Assembly (NCBI GenBank): GCA_020342235.1
Contig: CP073212.1
Coordinates: 1,674,001 to 1,738,000, forward strand
DNA from: Saccharomycopsis phalli
Lineage: Eukaryota; Ascomycota; Saccharomycetes; Ascoideales; Saccharomycopsidaceae
Length of the DNA: 64,000 nt
Direction of reading: 5' to 3'
The notes below the pieces were generated by a model, which was not told where the DNA came from, made no database searches, and saw only the letters and a list, made by a program, of their open reading frames with translations. Every line of letters starts with the position of its first letter. The first letter of the stretch is position 1. Below are positions 8,901-17,983 of the stretch, in pieces. The translations under genes were made by a program, and so were the position numbers.

Positions 8901-9767
8901 CTATATCCTCTCATATAACCGGTAGAAAAACCGCATATTCTCCAACTTCATTGGATAGTCAAGCCCTCTCTCAGTCCTGTACCAGGAACTCTCCTCACTG
9001 CTCAACAACCTCCAGCAGCCACCCTGCTTATTCCGGCCCAAGAGTATCGTGTCAATCAAAAACTGAATTGGAAACGTCTTGGTGCCCACCTCAATGTGGG
9101 AGTACGACCCAGCGGACTCAAGGATCAACAAGAGGGTTCCCGAGCGACAGCGGCCCAAACGCTGCATGAACGCAGCAGCTCCAGCCCGGTTCTCCTGAAA
9201 GAGCTCGTTGGTGGTGAACAATAGCGTGATCAAGTTGTATTGTAGCTCGCCGTTCCACTGGAGCACGTTTTCCTGCACAAGACGATATGTGAGCCTTGCG
9301 CCGTTTAGCCAGTGGGAATCGAGGTATTGGTAAATCTCCAGTAGCTCGCGCTCCCAGTTGGAGATATCCACGATTGTCACGTCCATCTGCGGCATTTCGC
9401 GGGACTCCAGCGCACGAGCGTACACTGCTGCCAATCCTACAAACTCGCCTCCAGCCCCACCCCCAACACACAAGATTTTCGAGTCGTTTTCGACAATTAG
9501 CCTGTAGACCGGGTCGAGAAACCCAAACACCGAGGCATATGCCAATGATCGTGCGGGCGACCAGCGAGCAACGTAGCATTTGTTGGTGCTGCCGTCTGGC
9601 GGAAAGGCCTCCAAGTACCTGCGGTGGTACAAGGCCGATTTTATCTTCTGGATGACGTCAGTGGTCTCGGGATCATATAGGGCCTCGTGGAACAGCACCT
9701 TGAACAAGTCCAAGATCTCCTGTGACGGCTTGGCCTTGGCATCGTCAATGGGCACTAGTTGCAGCAT
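8901..9767 (-). CDS. BMT6: 25S rRNA uridine-N3 methyltransferase Bmt6-like
   Basis: A 288-residue protein starting at the ATG at 9767 (MLQLVPIDD). The open frame extends upstream only through non-ATG codons. Residues 98-108 read ILCVGGGAGGE, the SAM-binding glycine loop. The downstream VTIVDISNWE holds the acidic residue expected after the second strand. The layout and the W-S-P-A-R-S-L-A-Y motif before the loop match the yeast Bmt6 family, which methylates N3 of a uridine in 25S rRNA in the nucleolus or nucleus. Its start lies only 24 bp from the start of the divergent methyltransferase gene at 9792. Codon 2 is CTG, so residue 2 may be serine. Bmt5-like or another Rossmann methyltransferase is the main alternative. 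Confidence 0.72.
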   Translation of the reverse strand: MLQLVPIDDAKAKPSQEILDLFKVLFHEALYDPETTDVIQKIKSALYHRRYLEAFPPDGSTNKCYVARWSPARSLAYASVFGFLDPVYRLIVENDSKILCVGGGAGGEFVGLAAVYARALESREMPQMDVTIVDISNWERELLEIYQYLDSHWLNGARLTYRLVQENVLQWNGELQYNLITLLFTTNELFQENRAGAAAFMQRLGRCRSGTLLLILESAGSYSHIEVGTKTFPIQFLIDTILLGRNKQGGCWRLLSSEESSWYRTERGLDYPMKLENMRFFYRLYERI

Positions 9768-9791
9768 GGGATTGTTTTTTTTCAATGACCC

Positions 9792-10999
9792 ATGGACGAA
9801 TATCGCGCCTTGACTGGGGTGCTGTAAGTGACATTATATTTTCCGCACTATCTCGCCTTGCTTCTTCCGTCTCATTCTAACCCAGTTCTGCCTTTTCTGA
9901 GTACCTGCAAACGTCGCTTGACGAGCTCGTCACTCCTCGCAAAGCAAAGTACAATTCCTTGGCCCACGCCCAGCAACAGCATCTTCCCTGGTTCAACAGC
10001 CACTTGGCAGACATCCAGGAATGCATTGTCGCCAACGGCCGGTTTTTTTCCTCGCTTGCTCGTACCGTCGCGCCAGATTGGTCGGTGCCTGCTGACATGG
10101 GGTACTGGGCTGCATCCAAGTACTCTGACCAGGACAAGGTCCGGTCGTTGCTACTGCAAATCGTGAGGGAGTGGTCCAAAGAGGGCGAGTCCGAGCGCAA
10201 CGTCTCATTTGGCAGGATCTTGGCCTGTCTAGACCGACTCTATCTGAACTACTCCACGGTACAAAAGTCGGCAGTCCAGGTCCTTGTGCCGGGCCTGGGA
10301 CTCGGAAGATTGATTCTCGAGATCATCCTACGTGGATACAAGTGCCAGGGAAACGAAATATCCTTCCACATGTTGCTAGCCTCCAACTACCTCTTGAATA
10401 AGATCACGTCGCCTGTCTCGCTTCACCCGTTTATCCACAAGTTCTCCAACAAAGTCTCGCGCCAGGCTCAATTGGCCAAAGTCAATGTTCCCGACATGTT
10501 CCCGATGCCAGAACTTGTCCAGCTCAAACACAACCACCCTGAAATCGATGTCGAAAACCTCATGTCCATCTCCACCGGGTCTTTTACCGACGTATATGGT
10601 CCTCCGGGCCTCCAGATCTCGGAATTTTACACCGCAGACAACCATCAAGTCAGAGCAGAAAACAAAAACGCGTTTGACGTGGTGGTGACCTGTTTCTTTC
10701 TCGACACCGCTACCAACGTGATAGACTACCTCGAGACGATCCACAACACGTTGAAGACCAACGGTAAGTGGATAAACTTTGGCCCGCTTCTCTGGCACTT
10801 TGAAAACAGCGACGGGGAACTGGGAGACGTGCCCTTGAAAGGCTTGGAGTTGTCCAGGGAAGACCTTCTTGCCTTGATTGAGTCAATGGGGTTTACAATC
10901 GAGCTGCACGAGTCGAACATCAAGTCGACTTATGGTGGTGATCCAGACTCGTTGGGCCAGTGGGTATATGACTGTGAGTTTTTTGTCGCTTCCAAGTAG
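9792..10999 (+). CDS. carnosine N-methyltransferase family (YNL092W-like), one intron
   Basis: Exon 1 (9792-9823) encodes MDEYRALTGVL and exon 2 (9886-10999) continues SAFSEYLQTSLDELV, giving 381 residues. The intron (9824-9885, 62 nt) has donor GTAAGT, a TTCTAAC branch and a CCCAG acceptor. The spliced N-terminus gives the conserved opening helix of the N2227/CARNMT1 family, missing if translation began in exon 2. Further family marks are VLVPGLGLGRL (SAM loop), CQGNEISFHMLLASN and DVVVTCFFLDTATN followed by WINFGPLLWH. The human enzyme makes anserine from carnosine. The yeast substrate is not settled, so the reaction is left open. Intron 1 is the likely location of promoter elements for the divergent BMT6. 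Confidence 0.9.
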
Positions 11000-11131
11000 G
11001 TCTTTGGGTGGTATTGCTGTGCTTGGTGTCACTTGTGGGTATATCCAATTTATCTATTTCCATTGGCTGTTCACTGTATTATCAGGTTGATTTATATGAT
11101 TGGTTTATATGAGTGATTAATATATATATCA

Positions 11132-11282
11132 TAAGTGATAGTGTATCATCAGTGATCGTGTATCATTAGTGATAGTATGTCATCAGATTAGTTCATCATA
11201 ATTAGTTCATCATAATTAGTCCATCATAATTAGTTATCATAATTAGTCCATCATAATTAGTTATCATAAATTAGTCCATCAG
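11132..11282. repeat. two adjoining tandem arrays (TCATCAGTGATAGTG-like and TCATCATAATTAGT units)
   Basis: The left part repeats AGTGATAGTGTATCATC with drift. The right part repeats a ~14-15 bp CATCATAATTAGTC/TTAT unit about seven times. It lies between the convergent methyltransferase and NDUFA5 genes. Confidence 0.85.
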
Positions 11283-11494
11283 CCTATATCAGTACATTAT
11301 TTCCACCATTGACACACTCAATGCAACATCAAGGCCATCATTTACTTACAATTCAACCCCATTAGTCCTCATTATATCACATCGATTCACATACACCGCA
11401 CCTACAAATCTACTCCCTTTACCTTATCCATTCTAGCCAAGTACCGCTTTTTGCTCTTCCCTACATCTACACCAATCTACCATCGTATATTATG

Positions 11495-11939
11495 CTAAAT
11501 CTTCTTGCCAAAATAAGTCCATTGGTCCTCAACTGGCTTCTCCTCCAATTCTTCCCAACTATTGTTAGTAACTCCCAAAAAATCAAACCCACACTTACAC
11601 TTTCCACTCTGCCAATTTCTTGGCCAACTCTATCTCGTCATTCGCCTGAATAATTAACTCCTCAATCAACCCACCACCAATTTTATTCTCAATCTCTTCC
11701 ACAACCTCAGTCGACTGAACAATCTCCAAGCGCTTCTTGGTGAATCCCTCTGTGGCCTGACGGTACACAGAATGGGCAGGAAAATCTTGCTTCAAGTTGT
11801 CGAGGGTGATTTGATACAAGGAAATAAGAGCAGGCCGTGGGTTAGGGTGCTGGTATATTCCCGTTAATCCAGTCGGATTGCCTTTTGCCGCTCTGATTAA
11901 TACATTCTGGGCGTTTCGAAGACTGCCAAAGTATCTCAT
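11495..11939 (-). CDS. NADH:ubiquinone oxidoreductase subunit NDUFA5/B13-like, one intron
   Basis: Exon 1 is 11599-11939 and exon 2 is 11495-11558, giving 134 residues. The intron (11559-11598) is 40 nt with donor GTAAGT, branch TACTAAC and acceptor ATAG. Exon 1 contains TGLTGIYQHPNPRPALISLY, then HSVYRQATEGFTKKRL and GGGLIEELIIQANDE, the NDUFA5 domain. Exon 2 supplies WEELEEKPVEDQWTYFGKK, the conserved C-terminus that would be lost without splicing. It is an accessory subunit of the peripheral arm of mitochondrial complex I. Its presence excludes species that lack complex I. The N-terminus MRYFGSLRNAQNVLIRAA could act as a mitochondrial presequence. Confidence 0.93.
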
Positions 11940-12347
11940 GGTTGGTGTTTGTAATGTTCAATTGTCCATTGGTCAGTGTATCTGCGGGCACATAACCAGA
12001 AGGCCAATCAAGGTGGCTATATAGATTGTGGACGTGTGCTGTGGGTTCAACTAAAATATTTTTTGTAGAGTACTTTCTATTTCCTATATATTGCTGATTC
12101 AAGTGATTATTAGAGTGTCTGAATAATCAAGTGCCGCAGACTCGACTCTGGTGAAATTTTCCAACATGTAGAGAAGCCCAAGGGTTGCATTTGCCTATTT
12201 CATGGTGATAAGACCAGTGTACTAATGACTTGGTAAATTGAGATGACGCTCTATTCGTATTTCGATCATGATTTTTCATGATTTTTCACAATTTTTCATG
12301 ACTCGTTCACACTCCATATCTTGTTCATCTCACCTGCTCTCAACTCT

Positions 12348-12420
12348 TTCCACAATTAATCGCACTTTCACAATTAATCGCACTTTCACAATTAATCACA
12401 CTTCCACAATCAATCACCCA
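12348..12420. repeat. 18-bp tandem repeat, about 4 copies, overlapping OXR1 3' end
   Basis: The unit is TTCACAATTAATCGCACT. The last degenerate copy runs across the OXR1 stop codon at 12410-12412. The rest of 11940-12409 shows no gene. Confidence 0.85.
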
Positions 12421-13369
12421 CTTTCCACACCTCCACATTACGCACTTTAAACTTATTCCCCGAGTCGCTTAGCGGCTCGTTCCCAAACGTCAAACTCTGG
12501 TAACTCACACCGTTCATCAACGTGTCATCGAGCCATAACCCATAGTGACCATCGCCCGCGCCTATTGAGAGAAAGCTTTTCGTACAATGTATAACAAAAG
12601 CGTTGATCCCCGTGTATGGATATGCCAAAAACTGGACATGGTGCTCTAGAGTTTCCAGAGCACCGCTGCGAGACAATGTCCGCTGGATCTTATTATCGGA
12701 GGTGGTGCTGATGGCAAATACCGGGTTCTTTTTGCACTTCCAGAGGAAACACTCGCCGTTTCCATAGTACCGTTTTTCGCCGCTCGGGTGGAGATACTCG
12801 TTGGTATATGCTCCGAAGATGTTATCATGAAAATCCTTAATCACCAACACGTATCCCAGCCGCTTGGTGTGATTGCCAAGGTAGTCACTCATGTAGTTTG
12901 ATGAATAATTGTAGCCCAGGTTAAGTGAGTGAATGTTGTTTGACAGCTTGCCAAAGTCTGGCAAGCTCCTGGAATAAAGCGTCGACAACGCGGCGCCATG
13001 CTGCTCTAGCGAGTATAAGAGCCGCCATTCGCTGTAGAGCTGAAGTCGCGATCCAATCAAGTTGCGAATATCTTCCGCCAACTCCACCGTCAAGAGCCGG
13101 CTCTTGGTGCTGGATTTATATCCCGTCAATTGGAGCGGAGTTAGAGGAGGAAGCTCCATCGAACTTGAAACAGATATTGTATTGGAATTTGCAAGCGAAC
13201 TGTCTTTGGAATCTTCCATCTGGTGCTTTGAATTCGTCTCCAGACAGTCTGGAATTGAGCTGTTGGAGGACGTTCTAAAGCTCTTGAACCGGCGGTTGAT
13301 CGAGTCGCGAAACGATCCTTTGTATCCTGCGGAATTTGGAGCACCTGAATCCTCGGATTGGGTTGCCAT
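12410..13369 (-). CDS. OXR1: TLDc-domain protein Oxr1
   Basis: A 319-residue protein when started at the ATG at 13369 (MATQSEDSG). The frame is open further upstream, but those codons look non-coding. The first ~110 residues are serine/asparagine-rich and probably disordered. From about residue 125 the TLDc fold follows: SRLQLYSEWRLLYSLEQHG, LVIKDFHDNIFGAYTNEYL, then GNGECFLWK and GDGHYGLWLDD. The C-terminal SLTFGNEPLS and VRNVEVWKVG segments are typical of the domain end. Family members protect against oxidative damage, and in yeast Oxr1 promotes V-ATPase disassembly. This is slightly longer than S. cerevisiae Oxr1 because of the N-terminal extension. Confidence 0.9.
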   Translation of the reverse strand: MATQSEDSGAPNSAGYKGSFRDSINRRFKSFRTSSNSSIPDCLETNSKHQMEDSKDSSLANSNTISVSSSMELPPLTPLQLTGYKSSTKSRLLTVELAEDIRNLIGSRLQLYSEWRLLYSLEQHGAALSTLYSRSLPDFGKLSNNIHSLNLGYNYSSNYMSDYLGNHTKRLGYVLVIKDFHDNIFGAYTNEYLHPSGEKRYYGNGECFLWKCKKNPVFAISTTSDNKIQRTLSRSGALETLEHHVQFLAYPYTGINAFVIHCTKSFLSIGAGDGHYGLWLDDTLMNGVSYQSLTFGNEPLSDSGNKFKVRNVEVWKVGD

Positions 13370-13601
13370 TGTATGTGTATAGACGTTTAAAGTGATGAGC
13401 ATTGCTGTGGACCAGGGTGTCACTATTGCTACGCGCACGCCGCCGGTACCCCTCAAATGGCTTTTTCAAGACTAGAACCCAAGGCAAGGTTCTGTAGACA
13501 TAAGGCACAGTGGTGATTACAATGTATGATTTATTTATGTAAATCTGATCTTTGATTCTACAGGGTATCAATTGACCCAGCGACGGCGTGGTACTTTAAG
13601 A

Positions 13602-13826
13602 GATGGCGAGTCAATGCACAAGAATGGAGAGTCAATGTACAAGAATGGAGAGTCAATGTACCAAGAAATGGAGAGTCAATGTACAAGAATGGAGAGTCAA
13701 TGTACCAAGAAATGGCGAGTCAATGTAACAAGAAATGGCGAGTCAATATACCGAAAAATCGTGTGTTGCTGTACAAAAAATCGCGTGTCACTGTACCAAG
13801 AAATGGCAAGTCACTGTACCAAGAAA
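13602..13826. repeat. 22-25 bp minisatellite, about 9 copies
   Basis: The unit is AAGAATGGAGAGTCAATGTAC with a variant inserting extra bases (ACCAAGAAATGG). Copies drift towards CAAGAAATGGCAAGTCACTGT at the right. It lies in the spacer upstream of OXR1 and creates fake open frames rich in repeated M-Y-K-N-G-E-S. Confidence 0.9.
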
Positions 13827-14113
13827 CCCGGCCGGTCAATGTATACGGGTATTCACTGTTCCAATTTATTGGGCAATGTATACGGATATTCACTGTACCA
13901 ATTTATATGTCATGGATCATGAATTGCCATCAAGGAGAATGGACCAGCTGAATTACATGATTTTGGTCAATGAATCTACCACGATAAGTACCAGGCTACA
14001 AATAGGTGACTGGTATCGTACACTGCAAATGTACAGGAATTTAGTCGACCGTCACCATGCCACATGAATGTACCTTGGATCTGCCTTTTCAACTGTCAAA
14101 TTTCATATCCACC

Positions 14114-14221
14114 CAAGTTTCTCAACTCAATAGTTTATCAAGTTTCTCAACTCAATAGTTTATCAAGTTTCTCAACTCAATAATTTATCAAGTTTGTCAA
14201 CTCCAATAATTTACCAAGTTG
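14114..14221. repeat. 25-bp tandem repeat, about 4 copies
   Basis: The unit starts CAAGTTTCTCAACTCAATAG and ends TTTAT. The last copy is diverged. Confidence 0.9.
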
Positions 14222-14534
14222 CTTGAGTCTAATTCACCCAAATTCATATGGCTATTCAAAATATGGGACTCGTGTCTTTTTCGTATATAATAAACCATAC
14301 TGCCATCACACATGTCCATCCATCTTGGTACCAAATCTATTACGCAACTGTATGCCAGCCAATGGAACTTCCATATGCTGGTCCTGTAGTCAAATACCCT
14401 GCAGGGTCAAGGTACAGCCATTTTATTCACGTTATTCAAAGACCGTGTCGTAATTTTATTGTATTGGGACCTCGTCTAGAGCGTATTGTGGAACATGCAT
14501 CTCACAGTAATGCCACAACTTTGTAAAGACCAAA

Positions 14535-14590
14535 GGTGATTTACCAATGAGTGACTTGCCAATGAGTGACTTGCTAACGAGTGATTTTCA
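14535..14590. repeat. 15-bp tandem repeat, about 3-4 copies
   Basis: The unit is GAGTGACTTGCCAAT, in the 3' flank of the gene at 14712. It is the third private array in one 1.3 kb spacer. Confidence 0.8.
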
Positions 14591-14711
14591 ATATGAGTGT
14601 GTATATTTTGCAAGGATAAAAATGTATTCTAAACTAAAGGCCCGGATATGTAACAGGGCATGAAAACAACAAGGTATTAACTATTGTACAAAATGGGTAA
14701 ATGCAATGACT

Positions 14712-15755
14712 TCAGTGGCTGGTACCACGGAAGATGCCAATCTTCAGCTTCAAACTCGACCAAAAGGACGGTGAAACATCAATGTTCTGTGTCTCCTCTT
14801 TAAACTCCTGCTTGTCAATAATTGTAGATTGTAGCACAAGGGCTCCGTTCTTGCCCAAGGTGTACACTTTCTTGGTCACTGAGACTTCCTCTTCTTTGGA
14901 GATTACGACGTCGTCGTCCTCTGCTTCTGGGCTGGATGCTTCTTGTTTGGCTCCCCAGTAGTATGAGAAAGTGTTCCAGATCATCTGACTGATGTTGGAT
15001 TCAGGTTCTGGGTTTTCAGTGGAGTTGAAGTTGGAGTGGGAGTTGGAGTTGGAGTTGGAGTTGGAGTTGGAGTGAGAGTTGGAGTGAGAGTTGGAGTGAG
15101 AGTTGGATTTGGAGTGAGAGTAGTTGGTGTTAGATTTGGAGTTGAAGTTTGAGTTGTTGGATTTGGAGTTTTGGTTGTTGGATTTGGAGTGGAATTTGGA
15201 CTTGGATTTGAAGCTTTTAGGGTCAGAGTATGAATGAGAATATGAGCCAGACTTTGATTCATCCATTCGAGGAATCGACTCGGTAGAAGAATTGGTACCA
15301 TAGTCCGATACAGAGAAGATAGACGAGCTGCACGAGTCTGCATCTGATGCGTCGTCCTCAATCTGCTTTGGCTTTCTCTTCCATCCTTTGAGAGTGCGCC
15401 TGAAATTGAGATCAAGCTCCAACGGATTGCTCTCGTTCTGTGCCATCAACAGCTCATTCAACTCCTTGAACTTGGCGAACTTCATCTTGATGTTCTTCTG
15501 TCTGGATTTCATCTTGATCTTCCACTTCTCCTCTGCTGCAGGCGCATGAGGCTGGAATAACATATCAACAGGATTGAATTCCTGTCCGTCGAGCTCAAAC
15601 ACTGTCCGGGAAGATCTTTTGCTGCTGACCTTGACGATTTCTCGCGGGGCCAACTCCGGAAGCAACTCGCAGTCGAGTCCGGCGGTGATCAATTGCGTGG
15701 TGGCCGCACTGGACTTGTCAAAGTAGTATGAATCTCTGGAGAAACTAACGTTCAT
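14712..15755 (-). CDS. unrecognised serine/asparagine-rich protein
   Basis: A 347-residue protein from the ATG at 15755 (MNVSFSRDSYYF). The frame is open further to an ATG at 15902, but that extension is cysteine-rich and less protein-like. Residues ~75-125 are basic with a probable helix (KWKIKMKSRQKNIKMKFAKF, then KELNELL). Residues ~165-275 are low complexity, with a long run of Ser-Asn, Ser-His and Ser-Lys dipeptides. The C-terminal ~70 residues are more ordered (MIWNTFSYYWGAKQE ... KKVYTLGKNGALVLQ). No domain is recognised. The upstream region holds no Reb1-type site. The low-complexity part is encoded by a GGAGTT/GGAGTGAGAGTT tandem DNA repeat, so its length is probably variable between strains. 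Confidence 0.75.
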   Translation of the reverse strand: MNVSFSRDSYYFDKSSAATTQLITAGLDCELLPELAPREIVKVSSKRSSRTVFELDGQEFNPVDMLFQPHAPAAEEKWKIKMKSRQKNIKMKFAKFKELNELLMAQNESNPLELDLNFRRTLKGWKRKPKQIEDDASDADSCSSSIFSVSDYGTNSSTESIPRMDESKSGSYSHSYSDPKSFKSKSKFHSKSNNQNSKSNNSNFNSKSNTNYSHSKSNSHSNSHSNSHSNSNSNSNSNSHSNFNSTENPEPESNISQMIWNTFSYYWGAKQEASSPEAEDDDVVISKEEEVSVTKKVYTLGKNGALVLQSTIIDKQEFKEETQNIDVSPSFWSSLKLKIGIFRGTSH

Positions 15756-16270
15756 TTCCACGACGAAGTAAACAAAGCTACACGGAATGGAGCTGTTCTT
15801 ATACTTTGAAGGAAGCACGCAAGCATGGCTGGCTATATAGCGCGCGAGCCTGCATGTTGGCATGCATTTCTGGTAGCATGATCCACTCCGTCTGTCAATC
15901 ATGAAATAGTCTCGCTAAGCGGCAGTTCTAGAAGCTCAGAGACTCGGTGGTCTCCTCTGGGACTGTCACGGTTGAGATGCCCAATCTCCCAAGTACACCT
16001 GGGAATCCCGGTTTGTGCGAACCGAGAATTGCAGCGACCCTAAAACATGAGTATACTTTCCAGCCACCCCTTTGAATTTCACATAAACTTTACCAACCAG
16101 CATACCAAATAGGTTCCAGGAACCTGAGCAGCAGTGATCCGAATTGGGGTGGGTGCTCGGCTCCGAGCCGCGACACGCTCTGTGGGTTACGTCATCACTC
16201 CTTAATTTACGCCCCTTGGTTTTGGCGCATGGCTATGTCGTGACGTTCCGTGAAACTTTTATACCACCCC
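15756..16270. promoter_or_regulatory. divergent spacer between 14712-15755 gene and MIY1
   Basis: This should contain promoters for both genes. No clear TATA, Reb1-type site or repeat is seen. Confidence 0.4.
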
Positions 16271-17524
16271 ATGGCCTCATTGATATTCAAGACACGACGG
16301 ATTTCCTGGTACAATCCCGTGCTCTTAAGGCCCGTGAGCTCCAGGGTGCTTATCCAAAATGAAAACGGGCCCTGTGCCTTAATTGCCTTGGTCAACACCT
16401 TGATTTTGAACAGCCAGATGGCGCAGCTGCCCTCCAAGGAACTCCAGCAGCTCGTGGAGTTCATCCACAGAAACGATACCGTGCAATTAGCTGAGATCAT
16501 CGATGTCCTTGCCACGATCTTGCTTGCACAAAAGCTCGACGGTGCTACTCCGGTGTTGGACTTGCTTCCGTTTCTCCACGAGGGCCTTAACATCAATCCC
16601 AACTTTCTCACTGGCGAAATCGACAATTCCGACCCAGAGGCTCTGTTCCTGTTGGACGCCGTCTTGGACGATGTCGCTAGAGACGAGTTCAGCGGCCTTT
16701 ACAGCCCAAAGAAGACAAAGATCAACCCCGAAATCAGCCTCTTCCAGGCATATGGCGTTGCCGTGCTCCATGGCTGGGTCATTGACCCTGTAGTTGATGC
16801 AGAGGAGTACCCAATTGTCAGCCACCTTGTCGACTTTGAGACCTGCCAGAACTTTTTGATTTACGCCAACGATCTCCGGGACAAGTCTAGTGGAAAGGGC
16901 AAGGAGGCTTTGCGGCACGACGAAGATGGCTCGGACCGTGTGAACCCGTTTGACTCGGAGAATTTGTCCGCCGACCAGATGGAAAAGCTCCAGGCTTACT
17001 CTGAGGTGGTCACTACGTGGCTCAACAAGTCCCTGGCGCAACTCACGGAAGTCGGGTTACAGAAACTCAAGCTCCTGATTGAGCCCAACCGGTTTACGAT
17101 CTTGTTCCGCAACAACCACTTCAGCACCCTTATTAAACGGGTGGTGTATAACCAGAACAACGAGGAGGAATACGAGCTTTATGCGCTTGTCAGCGACGCA
17201 GGTCTTTCTAGCCACCAGAATATCGTTTGGCAGAGTATTAGCGTCGACGGTGTAGATGAGTTCTATGATGAGAACTTCATTCCGGTGGAGATGCCTGGAA
17301 ACCCGTCGTACTCCAAGGACTTGTACAAGTCGAATGAGTTCTATGAGCCATACAATGACGCTTCGGATCAGGAGGATTTTCGTTTAGCCAAGCAGTTGCA
17401 GGAAAAGGAAGATGCTCTTGTTGCAAAGACAATGCAGCTGAACTATGAAAGAAAGGCTACAAAAGACAAGGAGAAGGCAAAGGAGAAGGAGAAGAAAAAA
17501 AAGAAGGAGTGTTGTATCCAGTAG
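16271..17524 (+). CDS. MIY1: MINDY-type deubiquitinase with C-terminal CaaX box
   Basis: A 417-residue protein from the ATG at 16271 (MASLIFKTRRISW). Codons upstream are open but lack an ATG nearby. Cys35 lies in LIQNENGPCALIALVN, the catalytic cysteine motif of the MINDY family. His283 lies in LFRNNHFSTL, the catalytic histidine. MINDY enzymes trim long Lys48-linked ubiquitin chains. The last ~30 residues are lysine/glutamate-rich and end KKKKKECCIQ, a polybasic stretch followed by a CaaX-like CCIQ. This suggests farnesylation and membrane attachment. No C-terminal ubiquitin-interacting motif is obvious, though DFRLAKQLQEKEDALVAK resembles one. PUF6 follows on the same strand. Confidence 0.9.
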   Translation: MASLIFKTRRISWYNPVLLRPVSSRVLIQNENGPCALIALVNTLILNSQMAQLPSKELQQLVEFIHRNDTVQLAEIIDVLATILLAQKLDGATPVLDLLPFLHEGLNINPNFLTGEIDNSDPEALFLLDAVLDDVARDEFSGLYSPKKTKINPEISLFQAYGVAVLHGWVIDPVVDAEEYPIVSHLVDFETCQNFLIYANDLRDKSSGKGKEALRHDEDGSDRVNPFDSENLSADQMEKLQAYSEVVTTWLNKSLAQLTEVGLQKLKLLIEPNRFTILFRNNHFSTLIKRVVYNQNNEEEYELYALVSDAGLSSHQNIVWQSISVDGVDEFYDENFIPVEMPGNPSYSKDLYKSNEFYEPYNDASDQEDFRLAKQLQEKEDALVAKTMQLNYERKATKDKEKAKEKEKKKKKECCIQ

Positions 17525-17720
17525 GATATTACCTGGTTTTTATTTTTGCCTGTTTTCTACTCTTTTTTTCTTGCTGTTGACTGCTTTGGCAGTTTTTTGG
17601 TTCCATTTACTTGCGTTTTCGAGATTTCATCTTCTACTATCATCCCTGCCCTTTTAAGTTTTGTTTTTGTTTGTTTTTTGTTTGTTTCTATTGCTTGTTC
17701 TATTTGTTTCTCTGTCTCTA

Positions 17721-17828
17721 TATTTCTTCCTCTACCTTTCTTCTTCTACCTTTCTTCTTCTACCTTTCTTCTTCTACCTTTCTTCTTCTACCTTTCTTCT
17801 TCTACCTTTCTTCTTCTACCTTCCTTTC
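17721..17828. repeat. 14-bp pyrimidine tandem repeat, about 7 copies
   Basis: The unit is TACCTTTCTTCTTC, nearly perfect, in the MIY1 3' flank. It gives all-Phe/Leu/Ser fake frames on the plus strand. Confidence 0.9.
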
Positions 17829-17941
17829 TCTTCTCCTTATCACAGTCGCCTTATCTTGTTGCCCTACTTCCCGTCAACTCTTCTCATTACCCTTGAATAC
17901 ATGCCTAATACCTTTGTAGATGCATGTTGATTGCACACGTG

Positions 17942-17976
17942 ATCTCATCTATAAAATTTAGCAGAAAAATTTTTTT
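17942..17976 (+). promoter_or_regulatory. PAC-like and RRPE-like motifs upstream of PUF6
   Basis: ATCTCATCT (17942-17950; reverse AGATGAGAT, close to the PAC core GATGAG) and AAAAATTTTTTT (17965-17976, RRPE-like) lie within 45 bp of the PUF6 ATG. The same pair occurs before NSA2. Confidence 0.5.
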
Positions 17977-17983
17977 ATCAAAC

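Noticed and set aside
13572-14067. Frames of 90-116 codons with M-Y-K-N-G-E-S repeats
   Set aside because: They are explained by the 22-25 bp minisatellite and change frame with unit length.
16144-16270. Upstream start for MIY1 or a separate small ORF
   Set aside because: The small frame at 16144-16362 is out of frame with MIY1 and has no likeness. MINDY homology starts near the ATG at 16271.
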